Notes under the pieces: generated by a model
Seen by the model: the letters and a program-made list of their open reading frames with translations, nothing else
Databases searched by the model: none
What the model was told of the DNA's origin: nothing
Position numbers and translations under genes: made by a program
Assembly (NCBI GenBank): GCA_025996895.1
Contig: BNTW01000006.1
Span: forward strand, 1-62,032
Origin: Bacteroidia bacterium
Lineage (GTDB): Bacteria > Bacteroidota > Bacteroidia > Bacteroidales > Azobacteroidaceae
Direction of reading: 5' to 3'
Length of the DNA stretch: 62,032 nt
Part shown: positions 24,001 to 30,649 of the stretch, in pieces
Layout: each line of letters starts with the position of its first letter
How positions within the stretch are numbered: the first letter of the stretch is position 1

Positions 24001-26028
24001 ATTGGCTGTTCCGTCAAGGATACGTAATTCCGTTTCATCCCGATACACCAATTCCGCTATACCATCCTGATCGAAATCAAATAAAGTAATACCGGTAGTT
24101 CCCGAAGCATCAAGATGGCTTAAGCGCCAAAATTCCGTCAATACCGGATTCCCGGGAATATATTTATATGCAAACATAAGCGTACCACCCGTGGTTCCGG
24201 ATCCAGCTAATTTAATTAGAATTATTTCATTATTGTCATCTCCATCAATGTCCCCGACAAAAGGATAACTACCTGTCGTTCCCGAAATGTATTTAGCAGC
24301 GCGTATGGTTCCATTCGTTCCCGTTCTCGGATCGACAATATAAATGGCTATATTAGGACTGGCAATTACTCTGACAATCAGTTCTAATTGACCGTCATGA
24401 TCCATATCGACTGCAGAAACATGTCCTCCCGCCGGAACAGTCCAGGCGGTGGCTGAGGTATAGTCCGGATCAGCAATACCGGTTTCCGTACTTCCAACCC
24501 TTTTAATGGTTGGCGGGGTGATGTTTTTTTTCAGAGTCATCGTCCAGGTACCGCCCGGATTGACATCATAAATCAGGTTACCGGCAATATAATTCAGCGT
24601 ACCATCATTGTACAAATCGGCAGCAATGCAGGAAGCCAATGTTTCTGTTATTGAGCAAAGAAGTTGTCCGTTCGCAGAATTAAAAAGTTTTCCGTTAGTC
24701 AATATTTCCGGAATGCCGTCTTTATTAAAATCTGCAAAACTTACTATACTTTGATAAGTTGTTGAAGCATGGTAAACTACCGAACTGGTCCAAGCCAGCG
24801 TTCCGGTGGGGTAATAAGCCCGCAAGTACCGGTCGCCCTCGCAAACAACAATTAACGTAGTATCTATGCCGCTTATTTGAGTACGAACGATACTGTACTG
24901 CATATAACCGCTCCAGTAATAGGGCTTTACCGTATTAATGGTAGTAGTCGGTGCCGTAAGGTCATTTCCTTTATATATGGTTATTTTACTACTGGGTCTT
25001 GCTATTGTAACCCCATTGATGGCTGTTGTATTATTCACTATTGGATCGGTAGATACTAAAATTTCTACAATGCCATCACTATCAATATCCCCTACTACCG
25101 GAATAGCATACGGGCAGTGATTGGCGTTGGCTGTTTCTATATAGGTCATTCCCCAACTTACCGGTATGGGAGTTATCGCACAAATATCATCATAAATGTT
25201 ATCCGGTTTATCATCCACATTAATCAAAACAAGAACCGGCGCCGATGTTACATCACAAGTAATCGTATATTGCAACGTATCCTGTCCGGTGTAGCCGGCG
25301 GCCGGTTTGTATTTTATCGTATCGCCGGTGGCACCTGAATAAACATCTGCACCGCCATGTTTGGCCGGTTGTGTAATGGCTATTTGAATACCCGTCTCCG
25401 TACACATGCCTAATTCATCATTGCGAAGCACCTGGATTACGGTTGAATCCGTCGAATTGGGTAGGACAAAGGCGTTGTCGGGAACGGCTTTGAAGGGGAG
25501 TTGGGCATACGTGTTGGTTCCGCAGAAAAGCAGGAAAAATAGAAATAGTTTACCCCCCAACCCCCTGAAGGGGGCTTTGAGAGTCTGCGAATTTTCAACG
25601 TTTTGCGTCAGCCAAAGTCTCCCCTTCAGGGGAGATTGAGAGGGGTGTATTGTTGTTTGCATTTTGAGCAAATGTTTTTTAGTTAATAAAACTGTGAAAT
25701 AAAGCACTGAAATAATCAGCAAAAAGATTATTCCGTTTCCCAGTGGAATAGACGAGATGGCCAAGTGGTTGCGGTGACCGTCGTCGGTGGAAAGACCGGT
25801 TTCCAGATAAGAGCTGCCGAAAATATTCGTCAAAAAATCGCCAGAAGGATTGAATGATGAAAAATCGCGAGACAACATAAGATTGTCGCGATAAAACAGG
25901 TCGGATTGCGGCAAAAAATCGTTATCGGATTGTAGAGACGCGGCATGCCGCGTCTCTACTTCCCATTGGGCAAAAGCACCAGAGGGAAGAAGCAGAAAAA
26001 ACAATGTCAAAAATTTAAATGTTCGCAT
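21028..26028 (-). CDS. Giant T9SS surface protein, FG-GAP repeats, N-terminal fusion
   Basis: A 1666-residue protein. Residues 1-122 are a complete small protein: signal peptide ending AFAQ, GDFLTNIFGSSY (63-74), PLGNG (95-99), membrane segment (100-116), KK. Residues about 125-159 are encoded by a short-repeat cassette. A second signal-like segment follows at 160-176 (LFLFFLLFCG...YAQ). Then come an Ig/cadherin-like domain (about 180-275), about six FG-GAP/VCBS repeats with Ca-binding cores such as DIDSDGIVEI and DVDGDGQSEI (about 311-730), beta-rich modules, and a region shared with the other giant protein (about 1060-1480). A type A T9SS sorting domain ends TGVYIVKAVLG...HKIIVK. Palindromic repeats are read in frame at residues 24-33 and 1635-1644. 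The protein is likely exported and attached to the cell surface. A sigma-54 promoter lies at 26427-26442. Confidence 0.85.
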   Translation of the reverse strand: MRTFKFLTLFFLLLPSGAFAQWEVETRHAASLQSDNDFLPQSDLFYRDNLMLSRDFSSFNPSGDFLTNIFGSSYLETGLSTDDGHRNHLAISSIPLGNGIIFLLIISVLYFTVLLTKKHLLKMQTTIHPSQSPLKGRLWLTQNVENSQTLKAPFRGLGGKLFLFFLLFCGTNTYAQLPFKAVPDNAFVLPNSTDSTVIQVLRNDELGMCTETGIQIAITQPAKHGGADVYSGATGDTIKYKPAAGYTGQDTLQYTITCDVTSAPVLVLINVDDKPDNIYDDICAITPIPVSWGMTYIETANANHCPYAIPVVGDIDSDGIVEILVSTDPIVNNTTAINGVTIARPSSKITIYKGNDLTAPTTTINTVKPYYWSGYMQYSIVRTQISGIDTTLIVVCEGDRYLRAYYPTGTLAWTSSVVYHASTTYQSIVSFADFNKDGIPEILTNGKLFNSANGQLLCSITETLASCIAADLYNDGTLNYIAGNLIYDVNPGGTWTMTLKKNITPPTIKRVGSTETGIADPDYTSATAWTVPAGGHVSAVDMDHDGQLELIVRVIASPNIAIYIVDPRTGTNGTIRAAKYISGTTGSYPFVGDIDGDDNNEIILIKLAGSGTTGGTLMFAYKYIPGNPVLTEFWRLSHLDASGTTGITLFDFDQDGIAELVYRDETELRILDGTANGAINYPDRNKTVMPSKSGTGWEYPVVADVDGDGQSEILIVGGTPGEPGGMDYWLGPLRIYKSDDPASPWAPARKVWNQYAYNPVYVNKDVTIPANPLNPATFFINSDGTTHQPFNNFLQQATSLNDEGKMLQRGPDLTFDTNEGDNNTGVQIVQNGNDYDVDIWVTNEGDAAFPSPLTVNAYGFTGSGFAKLSVTPNPIPIGGGSIAVGETKQLMFKIIGAVSKFVPTNIQIRLNEDNNILPVGMEECRYANNYYNTDLYGVPDQVLCEGDSTVYFYPLNSPLDYSWYTDPTSIDPSDFLETNKGKLSNSALFVKDGNAQQSLYVDVYDGTTKKTVNRIEVKIFHHSDSLIWTGLGNTQDWHDPANWLNPDLLSPAAGFSLTWIPRPCTHVLIPDGINIYPDLSENVTDRMIYNEASCDHILFEFGGEVARTDSLHYTKAWIQYNFGYYNAGGTITDHPGYENTQPTSVMDRDQWYALSAPLKKIVTGDFSLGGKPHTWQKRFIRSDVSGTFTGAFDWPDDNIKPNNEAELNDSLGYAIALLVADNNPGYNGEDWSGGYQAGLDTLKGIITLPYFEGPYDESDFDNSASHIHPHRVHQYDTGSKTSFFKEYWYYDTNLALTTHPQGSILREDEAYRFIFDNQIVPIPSGTLIGKNAFKITVPTGKEIMLGNPFMSSLKFNNFYQANSTAINNYFRLYNGTFNTYEYNVGSVSITDTITVLQAFFITTTGTPGSTVDLYFPFETTSITRETGKAHYDYFKSPKANNDVIYVTATSHANKNKATSATLAINQEGQNVYQLFYEASNNIPQVYFTDESGQKNAVQYSTENENQATTIIPLGLRSGFGNRITLTFDINADVEALTLLDKKTGQTQDLLQNNSYTFTQSDNTTPYIDRFALSFKSPTAISEIKNESKIAIYQDDETVTVSSPEKINSVELFDMQGRRIKQADQIENNVYQMNLRRGVARNAPTGVYIVKAVLGNGEAQTHKIIVK
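21098..21125. repeat. GTAGGGGCG palindrome inside the sorting domain
   Basis: A perfect 28-bp palindrome (GTAGGGGCGTTGCG and its reverse complement). It adds the residues RRGVARNAPT in frame just before TGVYIVKAV of the T9SS sorting domain. Confidence 0.9.
25547..25660. repeat. CCCCCTGAAGGGGGC / CTCCCCTTCAGGGGAG repeat cassette inside coding sequence
   Basis: Two GC-rich inverted repeats, CCCCCTGAAGGGGG (about 25560) and CTCCCCTTCAGGGGAG (about 25618), flank a spacer. In frame they encode the residues SPLKGRLWLT...LKAPFRGLGG. The same repeat types occur in the leader cassettes at 26077-26166 and 41709-41797. The cassette joins the small N-terminal protein to the giant protein. Confidence 0.85.
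25932..25959. repeat. GTAGAGACG palindrome inside coding sequence
   Basis: A perfect 28-bp palindrome (GTAGAGACGCGGCA and its reverse complement) encoding VETRHAASL at residues 24-33, right after the signal peptide. Confidence 0.9.
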
Positions 26029-26277
26029 GTTTATTGAGTTATGAATTATAAGTTATGAGTTATGAGTTGAAGAAAACCCCACCCCAGCCCTCCCCTGAAG
26101 GGGAGGGAGTGGCAGCGCACAATTTTGCAAGGGCTTTTTCTCCCCCTTTAGGGGGCTGGGGGGGAAACAGGAGATTGCGGGTCAAGCCCGCAATGACAGA
26201 AGAACTGCCGCCTTCGCAATGACGGAGGCCGGAAATATTGCGTATTAAAAATAAATTTTGTATATTACGCGCGTGAG

Positions 26278-26309
26278 AAAAAAGACGCGTTACAGGGCAC
26301 ATAACGCGT
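26278..26309 (-). terminator. Terminator-like hairpin in the leader of giant gene 1
   Basis: On the minus strand ACGCGTTA pairs with TAACGCGT (8 bp, 9-nt loop), followed by C and six T. It lies about 120 nt after the predicted sigma-54 start and 250 bp before the start codon, so it could attenuate transcription. Confidence 0.6.
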
Positions 26310-26426
26310 GAATTTTTGTTAAACCGCCAGGTGAGTAATGTGTGTGTGTATCATATTATTTTGCATTTTTTAAAACATTTTTATATGTTATACAACATAA
26401 AAGTGCTTTTTTCTAAAAAAAATAAC

Positions 26427-26442
26427 AGCAAAAAACGTGCCA
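26427..26442 (-). promoter_or_regulatory. Sigma-54 promoter, copy 1
   Basis: The minus strand reads TGGCACGTTTTTTGCT, a full match to the -24/-12 consensus TGGCACG-N4-TTGCW with ten bases between GG and GC. It points toward the giant gene that starts at 26028. Confidence 0.85.
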
Positions 26443-26461
26443 AAATCAAAGTTTTGATTTT
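26442..26461. promoter_or_regulatory. Palindromic operator candidate for hipBA
   Basis: AAAATCAAA and TTTGATTTT are separated by 2 bp. The site ends 14 bp before the hipB -7 box and abuts the divergent sigma-54 element, so a bound HipB dimer could affect both. Confidence 0.5.
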
Positions 26462-26475
26462 TGAAAAATAATAAC

Positions 26476-26483
26476 TACTTTTG
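26476..26483 (+). promoter_or_regulatory. -7 box (TACTTTTG) for hipBA
   Basis: TAnnTTTG match 34 bp before the hipB ATG. Confidence 0.6.
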
Positions 26484-26517
26484 TAAGTGATAAAAATAAG
26501 CATTTTTTAGCGATAAA

Positions 26518-26847
26518 ATGGAAATTAATGATAATATATTATCTCTTATAGAAGGAACTCCTAATTCTATAATTCAAGGTATTTCCGAAAGGATGAAGCA
26601 ACGAAGGCTCGAATTGGCTCTTACTCAAAAAGGACTTGCCCAACGATCCGGGATTCCGCTACCTACTTATCGCCGTTTTGAGCGTACGGGCGAAATTTCG
26701 CTTCGTTCTTTAATCATGCTGGGTATTGCGTTGGGAATGACCACTGAATTTTCCGAATTATTTGCTACAAAAACATACAGTAGTATCGACGAACTATTAA
26801 AACAAACCAAGAAACGACAAAGGGGAAAACGAAATGAACAAAATTGA
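26518..26847 (+). CDS. hipB: XRE-family antitoxin/regulator HipB
   Basis: A 109-residue protein with an XRE helix-turn-helix at about residues 20-75 (GISERMKQRRLELALTQKGL, then AQRSGIPLPTYRRFER). It has a basic tail (KTYSSIDELLKQTKKRQRGKR). HipB proteins bind the toxin HipA and repress their own operon. The gene overlaps hipA by 14 bp, as is usual for the pair. A palindrome just upstream (26442-26461) is a fitting operator. Confidence 0.88.
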   Translation: MEINDNILSLIEGTPNSIIQGISERMKQRRLELALTQKGLAQRSGIPLPTYRRFERTGEISLRSLIMLGIALGMTTEFSELFATKTYSSIDELLKQTKKRQRGKRNEQN

Positions 26848-27937
26848 GGTAATAGAAGTATTTTTAGGGAAGGAAAAAGTTGGGCGAATTGCATTGAATG
26901 AACAAGGTATTTGCGCTTTTGAATACGATACCGAATTTTTGAAAACAGGATTTTCTTTATCACCCTATCATTTACCTCTTCATGCGGGTGTATTCATTTC
27001 CACTTGGACTCCTTTTCGAGGGAATTTCGGTGTTTTTGATGACAGTCTGCCCGATGGTTGGGGAAATCTGATACTCGACCGGTACTTGCTTGGCAAAGGA
27101 ATTAAATCTGATAAACTTTCTGTCCTTCAACGGCTTGCTTTGGTAGGAACAACCGGACGAGGGGCTTTAGAATATTTTCCCGACAAAAGCGTATCCATTA
27201 AAAATTCTTATTTCGATTTGGAACAATTGGCGGTAGAGGCCGAAAAAATATTGACCAGCGAATATTCCGGTGAGGGATTGGATACTTTATATCAATATGG
27301 AGGCTCGTCGGGTGGGGCACGCCCCAAAATATTCGTAACTTTTGAGAATCGCCAATGGCTGGTCAAGTTCAAAGCAACAACCGACCCGCAGAACATCGGT
27401 AAAACCGAATACGAATATTCATTGCTTGCCCGCGAGTGCGGGATTGAAATGCCTGAAACCCGGTTGTTTGAAAACAAATATTTCGGCGTAGAACGATTTG
27501 ACAGAACGGATGCAGGGAAAATTCATACCGTCAGTGTAGCAGGACTGTTACACGCTGATTATCGAATACCTAGCCTCGATTACTCCGTTTTGTTGAAAGT
27601 GTGTTTAAATTTGACCAAAAATATGGAAGAAGTATATTCATTGTTTCGATTGATGGTTTTCAATGTAGCTATAGGTAATCGAGATGATCACGCTAAAAAT
27701 TTCTCGTTCCAATATCGGAATGGCGAATGGAAATTGTCGCCTGCTTATGATCTTTTGCCCAGCACAGGTTTTAACGGTTATCATACCACAACCATCAATG
27801 GGCAGGGTATACCGGTTATGAAAGATATTTTGCAAGTGGCCAATGAAACAGGCTTATTAGAAAAGCGAGCCAAAGAAATTATTTCGCAAGTAGTCGATGC
27901 TTGTCGAACGAAAAACCTCTTGTGTGATATTGGCTAA
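26834..27937 (+). CDS. hipA: HipA-family serine/threonine kinase toxin
   Basis: A 367-residue HipA with the N-terminal subdomain (about 1-105; FSLSPYHLPL, FDDSLPDGWGNLILDR) and the kinase-like C-terminal part. Key motifs are present: the nucleotide-binding glycine-rich loop GGSSGGARPK (about 156-165), the catalytic GNRDDHAKNFS (about 279-289), and the metal-binding PAYDLLPS (about 301-308). E. coli HipA phosphorylates a tRNA synthetase and causes persistence; the target here is unknown. Nothing indicates inactivation. Its 3' end overlaps the convergent glsB gene by 59 bp. Confidence 0.9.
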   Translation: MNKIEVIEVFLGKEKVGRIALNEQGICAFEYDTEFLKTGFSLSPYHLPLHAGVFISTWTPFRGNFGVFDDSLPDGWGNLILDRYLLGKGIKSDKLSVLQRLALVGTTGRGALEYFPDKSVSIKNSYFDLEQLAVEAEKILTSEYSGEGLDTLYQYGGSSGGARPKIFVTFENRQWLVKFKATTDPQNIGKTEYEYSLLARECGIEMPETRLFENKYFGVERFDRTDAGKIHTVSVAGLLHADYRIPSLDYSVLLKVCLNLTKNMEEVYSLFRLMVFNVAIGNRDDHAKNFSFQYRNGEWKLSPAYDLLPSTGFNGYHTTTINGQGIPVMKDILQVANETGLLEKRAKEIISQVVDACRTKNLLCDIG

Positions 27938-28907
27938 CCATTTTCCGAATGCGATTAATCAATTTTTTCGTCGGTCGTTCGTTGAGAAACGATTCGATAT
28001 GTCGTTGTTTTTTTTCTTCAAACACATCGTCGAAGTCTATTAAGATGCCGGTTTCTTCCACTTCGCCGAATTCCATGTTGACGGCTGTTCCAAAAACACG
28101 CATGCTGGGTGATAGATTCATGTAGGCACTCACCAAGGGCGGCACATTAATGCCGAAATTACGCACTTCCTGATTCAGGATTTTATAATCTTCCTTGTAA
28201 GTGGGCTTGTCAAACAGTTTTTCGAGTTTTGCATAGTCCATGTTGGTTTCCAGCGGGACGATTGGTTGAATTAAATCATCTTTGTCCTTGAAATATTTGT
28301 TCAGGAAAAACAAAATCATATTACGTGCTTCGGAATTGTAGGTGTTATACATGGTCACTTTCCCGAAAAAATAGCGGAAATCGGGATCGATTACGGACAG
28401 CGCACCCAATCCGTCCCATAAATTATCCAGCGCAAACAAACCTTTGGTGCCGAATTTGGTAGATTGATAATCCAGCGACACAAACGAGCGTCCCAATTCG
28501 ATGGTTTTCGGCAGATAACCGGACAAAAAACGAGAGGAAAAATGAAACAATTCGCAAGTAGCAATATTGTTGGGCTGGCCGGCATCGTTAAACGTTACCT
28601 CATTTCCGCAGCGGAAACGATAACCGCCCAAGATTTCTTCGGCTTGTGGGTCCCACACAATCAACTGACGGTAAGGCGTTTCCATCGTGTCGAACTCATC
28701 CAAATCGACGGACTTGCCCGTGCCTCCACCGTAATATCGAAAGGCGATTTCGCGCAACCGTCCGACTTCCTGCATCAGGTTGGGCGCATTGTGGGCGGTG
28801 AATAAATAAATTTCGTTGCCCGACTTGTTTGTCTTCCGAAAGAGTTTGTCAGGAGTTAGCTCAGACTTGAGAATCGCTTTGTCTATTTGAGGAATAATCT
28901 CTTCCAT
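27879..28907 (-). CDS. glsB: GlsB/OlsB-type N-acyltransferase (GNAT)
   Basis: A 342-residue protein of the hemolysin/OlsB GNAT group (Acetyltransf_5). It has LREIAFRYYGGGTGKSVDLDE, YRQLIVWDPQAEEILGGYRF and ELGRSFVSLDYQ. In Bacteroides the GlsB-GlsA pair makes N-acyl glycine (glycine) lipids, GlsB adding the first acyl group to the amino acid; ornithine lipids are the alternative. The start at 28907 (MEEIIPQ) is chosen because it lies directly after the stop of glsA, as expected in an operon. The longer frame to 29060 overlaps glsA. The 3' end overlaps hipA. Confidence 0.83.
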   Translation of the reverse strand: MEEIIPQIDKAILKSELTPDKLFRKTNKSGNEIYLFTAHNAPNLMQEVGRLREIAFRYYGGGTGKSVDLDEFDTMETPYRQLIVWDPQAEEILGGYRFRCGNEVTFNDAGQPNNIATCELFHFSSRFLSGYLPKTIELGRSFVSLDYQSTKFGTKGLFALDNLWDGLGALSVIDPDFRYFFGKVTMYNTYNSEARNMILFFLNKYFKDKDDLIQPIVPLETNMDYAKLEKLFDKPTYKEDYKILNQEVRNFGINVPPLVSAYMNLSPSMRVFGTAVNMEFGEVEETGILIDFDDVFEEKKQRHIESFLNERPTKKLINRIRKMVSQYHTRGFSFDKHRLLAK

Positions 28908-28908
28908 G

Positions 28909-29748
28909 CTATTTTTTCGTGTTATTTTTAGTATCGTAAGTTCTATTTTCCATTTCTTTTGCCCATTGTTGAGGCGTTTTTGAGGCGTCGAATGTTTGCC
29001 AGGGTACCGGTTTTCCGAAATAAACGGTAAATGTTGAGCCGGCTGCTTTAAACATTTCACTTGGCAAAAGCAACATTTCCAAGTTAAACCCGATATGCAA
29101 TTTTTTTCGTCCGTTCGCTATCGTATAAAATAAATTGGAATTACGTGCTTCAAAATAAACCGGAACAATATCTCGCTGATATTCAACGGCTTTAGTGATA
29201 AACATTTTCTTCCATTCCGGATCGTGAATGACGCCGTTGGTTTTCCGCGAACATAATCCCGCCGGAAACGTAATAATCTGATTATCGGATAAAAAGGCTT
29301 CGTTCATTGCTTCTACCGCCGATTTTGCTTGCGCACCGTGTTTGTTAACCGGAACGAAAATATCTTGCAACGGCCGGATAAAATATAAAATATCATTGAC
29401 CAAATAGCGGACTTTTTTGTTGTAATGTTTGCCCAATATAGCTGAAAGACAGATGCCGTCCAGACCACCTAACGGGTGATTAGATGCAAAAATACAAGGT
29501 TTGTCCACTTCGGGCAGGTTTTCCGTTCCTTTCAAATGCAGTGTCAGATGAAAATCCTGTACCAGATTTTGCATAAAATCCACACCGGTGACACCGGCAT
29601 TTTTTCGTATAATTTCGTTGAGTTTTTCCTGGCACACGAGTTTGGCCAACCCTGTAATCACAAAACCCGGAATTTTTTTGTACAGTTTGGGAGCTTTCGT
29701 CCGAAGTATCTCCTTGACATTCAGCTGAAAAACATTATTATCACTCAT
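28909..29748 (-). CDS. glsA: GlsA/PlsC-like O-acyltransferase
   Basis: A 279-residue lysophospholipid-acyltransferase-like protein. The acyltransferase motif is seen as ASNHPLGGLDG (an NHxxxxD variant, about 90-100), followed by VPVNKH and the glycerol-phosphate-site-like FPAGLCSRK. As the partner of GlsB it would add the second acyl chain to make glycine or related amino-acid lipids. The start at 29748 is favoured: the -7 box at 29782-29789 leaves no room for longer versions. One base separates its stop from the glsB ATG. Confidence 0.85.
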   Translation of the reverse strand: MSDNNVFQLNVKEILRTKAPKLYKKIPGFVITGLAKLVCQEKLNEIIRKNAGVTGVDFMQNLVQDFHLTLHLKGTENLPEVDKPCIFASNHPLGGLDGICLSAILGKHYNKKVRYLVNDILYFIRPLQDIFVPVNKHGAQAKSAVEAMNEAFLSDNQIITFPAGLCSRKTNGVIHDPEWKKMFITKAVEYQRDIVPVYFEARNSNLFYTIANGRKKLHIGFNLEMLLLPSEMFKAAGSTFTVYFGKPVPWQTFDASKTPQQWAKEMENRTYDTKNNTKK

Positions 29749-29781
29749 ATTATTCCGATGGGCGTTCATTGAAAAAACAAG

Positions 29782-29789
29782 CAAAGATA
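29782..29789 (-). promoter_or_regulatory. -7 box (TATCTTTG) for glsA-glsB
   Basis: Perfect TAnnTTTG match on the minus strand, 34 bp before the start at 29748. Confidence 0.6.
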
Positions 29790-29831
29790 GTTTTTTCCTG
29801 TGAAATTTCAGAATAAATGAGAAATAATCCT

Positions 29832-29839
29832 TACTTTTG
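29832..29839 (+). promoter_or_regulatory. -7 box (TACTTTTG) for the lipoprotein gene
   Basis: TAnnTTTG match 36 bp before the ATG at 29875. It is divergent from the glsA promoter. Confidence 0.6.
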
Positions 29840-29874
29840 TAACACAAATTTAATATGTAATTAAGAAGGAGTAT

Positions 29875-30645
29875 ATGAAAAAGGGAACAATTATCGCATT
29901 ATTATTTATTGGAATTGCTTTAGGTACAACGAGTTGCCTCAATACAGACATGACGGGCAATACTCAATCGTTTGGTGATCACCCGGCAGTAGTCAATCGG
30001 AATATTTATACAGGCAGTTTAACGTTTTTGTCTTCCTACGGCTTGGAAATTATTATTCCGGCTGAATCTCAGGTAGGTTTGACGGAAGGGCAATGTGTGT
30101 TGGCTCAATTTGTGTTGGACTATGATAACCAGCCCAATCCGAACTATTATACGGCACAGGGTGCAAAATATAAAACGGTGGAACAAGATCCGGTCTATAT
30201 AGCTGACTCTATTTTTTCGAGTGTAGATCGACGTGATAACTTTACTGCCCCGATTGAGGCGATGGCACCGGCAGCTTATGACCCGATTATGCACGGAAAA
30301 ATCTTTTTCCAATTGGCCTACATAGGCTCTAAAGACCGGACGGTGAATTACCGTATGTATTTAGGCAGGGACAGTATCAATGCGCAAACCGGCGCGAGAA
30401 ATTTGTATTTATTGACGTCGCGCGACGATACAACAACCGCAGCGGTTACCAAACACCACGCTTTCGATTTTAAACCGTTGATAGACGGCGATTTTGGAAG
30501 AGATTCGACTTTTACCATAGCGGGAGAAAAGATATACACACGTTATATAAGGGTTCATTTGAATTATTTGGAAAAAGTGGATAATGGAGTGCCTGTTTTC
30601 AAACAGATGAATGCTACTCCGCTCGAAATATTTGTTTATAAATAA
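29875..30645 (+). CDS. Lipoprotein of unknown function
   Basis: A 256-residue protein with a lipoprotein signal (MKKGTIIALL...TTSC, Cys21) and an otherwise beta-rich sequence with no catalytic motif I recognise. The general pattern (small N-terminal beta domain, YTGSLTFLSSYGLEIIIPAE) recalls NigD-like lipoproteins of Bacteroidales, but I would not assign it firmly. It starts a plus-strand unit with the Yip1-like gene 4 bp downstream and smpB. Confidence 0.7.
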   Translation: MKKGTIIALLFIGIALGTTSCLNTDMTGNTQSFGDHPAVVNRNIYTGSLTFLSSYGLEIIIPAESQVGLTEGQCVLAQFVLDYDNQPNPNYYTAQGAKYKTVEQDPVYIADSIFSSVDRRDNFTAPIEAMAPAAYDPIMHGKIFFQLAYIGSKDRTVNYRMYLGRDSINAQTGARNLYLLTSRDDTTTAAVTKHHAFDFKPLIDGDFGRDSTFTIAGEKIYTRYIRVHLNYLEKVDNGVPVFKQMNATPLEIFVYK

Positions 30646-30649
30646 AAAC

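Larger units (their letters stand above)
26077..26442 (-). repeat. Giant-gene leader cassette, copy 1
   Basis: This stretch fills the gap upstream of the giant gene and closely matches 41709-42112. Read on the minus strand it contains a sigma-54 promoter (26442-26427), an AACATA-type hairpin (about 26385-26400), a (TG)5 tract (about 26339-26349), a conserved block including CACCTGGCGGTTTAACA, and a terminator-like hairpin (26309-26278). GC-rich repeats of the GTCATTGCG and CCCCCTTTAGGGGG types follow. Bases 26035-26062 are tandem GAGTTAT-like heptamers. No convincing gene is present. Confidence 0.85.

Noticed and set aside
26060..26302. 80-codon minus-strand frame in leader copy 1, and the matching frame at 41670-42011, both containing MCPVTRLFS
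   Set aside because: The similarity is at the DNA level of the repeat itself. The frames differ downstream, and copy 3 has lost the ATG. I see no protein-level selection and treat them as repeat DNA.
28908..29060. Upstream extension of the GlsB reading frame
   Set aside because: It overlaps glsA coding sequence; the ATG at 28907 directly after the glsA stop is a better start.
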